Shown in pieces: positions 62,945 to 64,000 of a stretch of DNA of 64,000 bases. The translations under genes and the position numbers were made by a program. The notes under the pieces are model-generated. The model worked only from the letters and a program-made list of their open reading frames with translations. It did no database searches and had not been told where the DNA came from. The stretch is from positions 40,798 through 104,797 of the forward strand of contig DAVR01000004.1 in NCBI GenBank assembly GCA_002507545.1, in the 5' to 3' direction. The number at the start of each line of letters is the position of its first letter. Positions within the stretch are counted from its first letter, which is position 1. The DNA is from Archaeoglobus sp. UBA230 (GTDB taxonomy: Archaea; Halobacteriota; Archaeoglobi; Archaeoglobales; Archaeoglobaceae).

Positions 62945-64000
62945 CTACCCCTCCGAAATCGCTCCAAGAATCTTATCCGGCTTGGTCTGGTAAGTGTGGA
63001 TTATATTGCTGACTCTCTTGAAGTCTCTGATGTTGTGATTGAGCATGAACTCCAGCACCCTCCTTCTCCTCTCCAGCTCCTCGTTCAGCTCTCTCACACT
63101 CCAGCCTCTCTGCCTTCTTATCTCCTCCAAGGCTTTAGAGGTTCCGACCATCACGTGCTCATCCTTAACACTGTCCCACTGGAAGACCGTAGAGGTTCTG
63201 AGCATTTTTGTGTGCGCATCCAAGCCTACAATCTCAGCAATCTCTACGTTCCTCCTAACTCTTCTATCTCCAACGTAGGTCTGAGCCTGGATGCTGATGA
63301 TGTCCAGAGCCTCGAGCATTGGCCTTGGCACTCCAATTGGTGGGTTTTCAAGTCTGTGAATTGCGCTGCTTATGCTGTCTGCATGCAGTGTTGAGTAGGT
63401 TGTGTGGCCGGTGGACATTGCCTGAAATAAAGTTAAGGCTTCCCTGCCTCTAACCTCTCCAACCACTATGTATTCGGGTCTCTGCCTCAATGCTGCTCTC
63501 AGCAGATCGTACATGTCAACGGCTCCCTTCTCTCCGTGGAAAGCATCTCTCGTCACACCGGGAATCCAGTTCTCGTGGGGGAGCATTAGCTCGCGGGTGT
63601 CTTCAATGGTGACTATCTTGGAGCGGCGGGGGATGAAGAGGGAGATGGCGTTCATTGAGGTTGTTTTTCCACTCGCAGTTCCGCCAGCGAAGATTAGGGA
63701 TTTCTTGTTTTCAATGCAGAGCCAGAGGTATGCCATCTGCTCGCTGCTGAAGGTCTTCCAGGCGATTAGGTCTATTGGTGTTACAGGTTCTTCTCTGAAC
63801 TTTCTGATGGTGAAGGTTGAGCCGTGATCTGTCACTTCTCTGCCCAGAGTCATCTGGATTCTGCTTCCATCCGGCATTGTTGCATCAACCATCGGTTCAG
63901 CGATGCTGATGTGCTTTCCGCATTTCTGGGCGAGGTTGACAACGAAGGAGTCGAGCTCGTCTGGCTCTTCGAAGATGATGTTTGTGCGGAGGTTTGTGTA
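62945..64000 (-). CDS. Type II/IV secretion ATPase (partial, N terminus outside window)
   Basis: The reading frame stays open for 352 codons to the window edge, so the true start lies beyond 64000. It has Walker A GGTASGKTT, an Asp box TIEDTRELM, Walker B YIVVGEVRG and the His box STGHTTYSTLHA, all of the VirB11/TadA/ArlI kind. It ends 5 bp before the T2SF gene start, with the ATPase-platform order usual for pilus loci. It is related to, but clearly different from, ArlI. Confidence 0.9.
   Translation of the reverse strand, partial: YTNLRTNIIFEEPDELDSFVVNLAQKCGKHISIAEPMVDATMPDGSRIQMTLGREVTDHGSTFTIRKFREEPVTPIDLIAWKTFSSEQMAYLWLCIENKKSLIFAGGTASGKTTSMNAISLFIPRRSKIVTIEDTRELMLPHENWIPGVTRDAFHGEKGAVDMYDLLRAALRQRPEYIVVGEVRGREALTLFQAMSTGHTTYSTLHADSISSAIHRLENPPIGVPRPMLEALDIISIQAQTYVGDRRVRRNVEIAEIVGLDAHTKMLRTSTVFQWDSVKDEHVMVGTSKALEEIRRQRGWSVRELNEELERRRRVLEFMLNHNIRDFKRVSNIIHTYQTKPDKILGAISEG

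Overview
The window is a gene-dense stretch (about 70 genes, gaps mostly under 200 bp) of a euryarchaeal chromosome. Archaeal markers are present throughout: a proteasome beta subunit, the KH/beta-CASP nuclease aCPSF1, RadA, CDP-archaeol synthase, TrmY, a CTP-type riboflavin kinase, a methanofuran biosynthesis gene and a complete archaellum operon with a bacterial-type chemotaxis operon. Many starts sit about 25 bp downstream of a TATA box (leaderless), while genes inside operons carry AGGAGGTGAT-type ribosome sites. The combination of archaellum, full Che set, methanofuran gene and tungsten-type radical SAM maturase looks like Archaeoglobus, close to A. fulgidus. That assignment rests on recognition of protein families, not on a database search.

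Layout. 1-3.8 kb (minus): purE-purC-carA-carB nucleotide operon, carB running off the left edge. 4.0-6.9 kb (plus): AAA ATPase, PhnP-like hydrolase, mfnF. 6.9-10 kb: fucA-type aldolase (minus), then psmB and aCPSF1 (plus). 10-11.6 kb (minus): a KhtT/KhtU-like cation/proton antiporter pair. 11.6-14.5 kb (minus): hemL-hemC-cobA tetrapyrrole operon, divergent from trpB2 across an inverted repeat. 15.9-19 kb: SDR, an HTH regulator fused to a solute-binding-like domain, pyrE, carS, then a decayed vapBC relic between two partial direct repeats. 19.2-25.8 kb: a membrane protein, then a five-gene peptide/nickel-type ABC transporter with a Tat-type lipoprotein, led by a SAM methyltransferase. 25.9-29.7 kb (minus): an unrecognised helical protein, a tungsten-type radical SAM maturase with a MoaD/ThiS-like partner, and two exported proteins, one frameshifted. 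29.8-31.2 kb: rbkR-ribB with a palindrome at the promoter. 31.2-33.7 kb: SDR, UPF0173 hydrolase, small membrane protein, wHTH regulator.

33.8-56.8 kb is one large motility island, mostly on the minus strand. It holds a soluble MCP with CheW and a PAS histidine kinase; a second wHTH regulator paralogous to the first; an intact vapBC pair; a nine-gene operon tlp-cheW-cheF-cheY-cheB-cheA-cheC-cheD-cheR; and the archaellum operon arlB1-arlB2-arlCDE-arlG-arlF-arlH-arlI-arlJ followed by two unusual genes (a TM-anchored acidic protein and a degenerate histidine-kinase-like protein). CheA, stimulated by soluble transducers through CheW, would phosphorylate CheY; CheF and ArlCDE would pass the signal to the ArlHIJ motor. 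CheR/CheB methylate and demethylate the transducers, CheD deamidates them and CheC removes phosphate from CheY-P. The archaellin promoter carries a 20-bp perfect palindrome.

56.8-64 kb: trmY-ccdA, a YlbF-like protein, an exported acidic helical protein, radA, an HD hydrolase, and a second ATPase/T2SF membrane platform (ATPase cut by the right edge), probably for another pilus or secretion apparatus.

The least explained parts are the two extra archaellum genes, the paired wHTH regulators, the palindromes at the archaellin, rbkR and hemL/trpB2 promoters, a 141-bp identical tract shared by the two MCP genes, the frameshifted exported protein, and the MoaD-like protein ending GGL beside a tungsten-type maturase.
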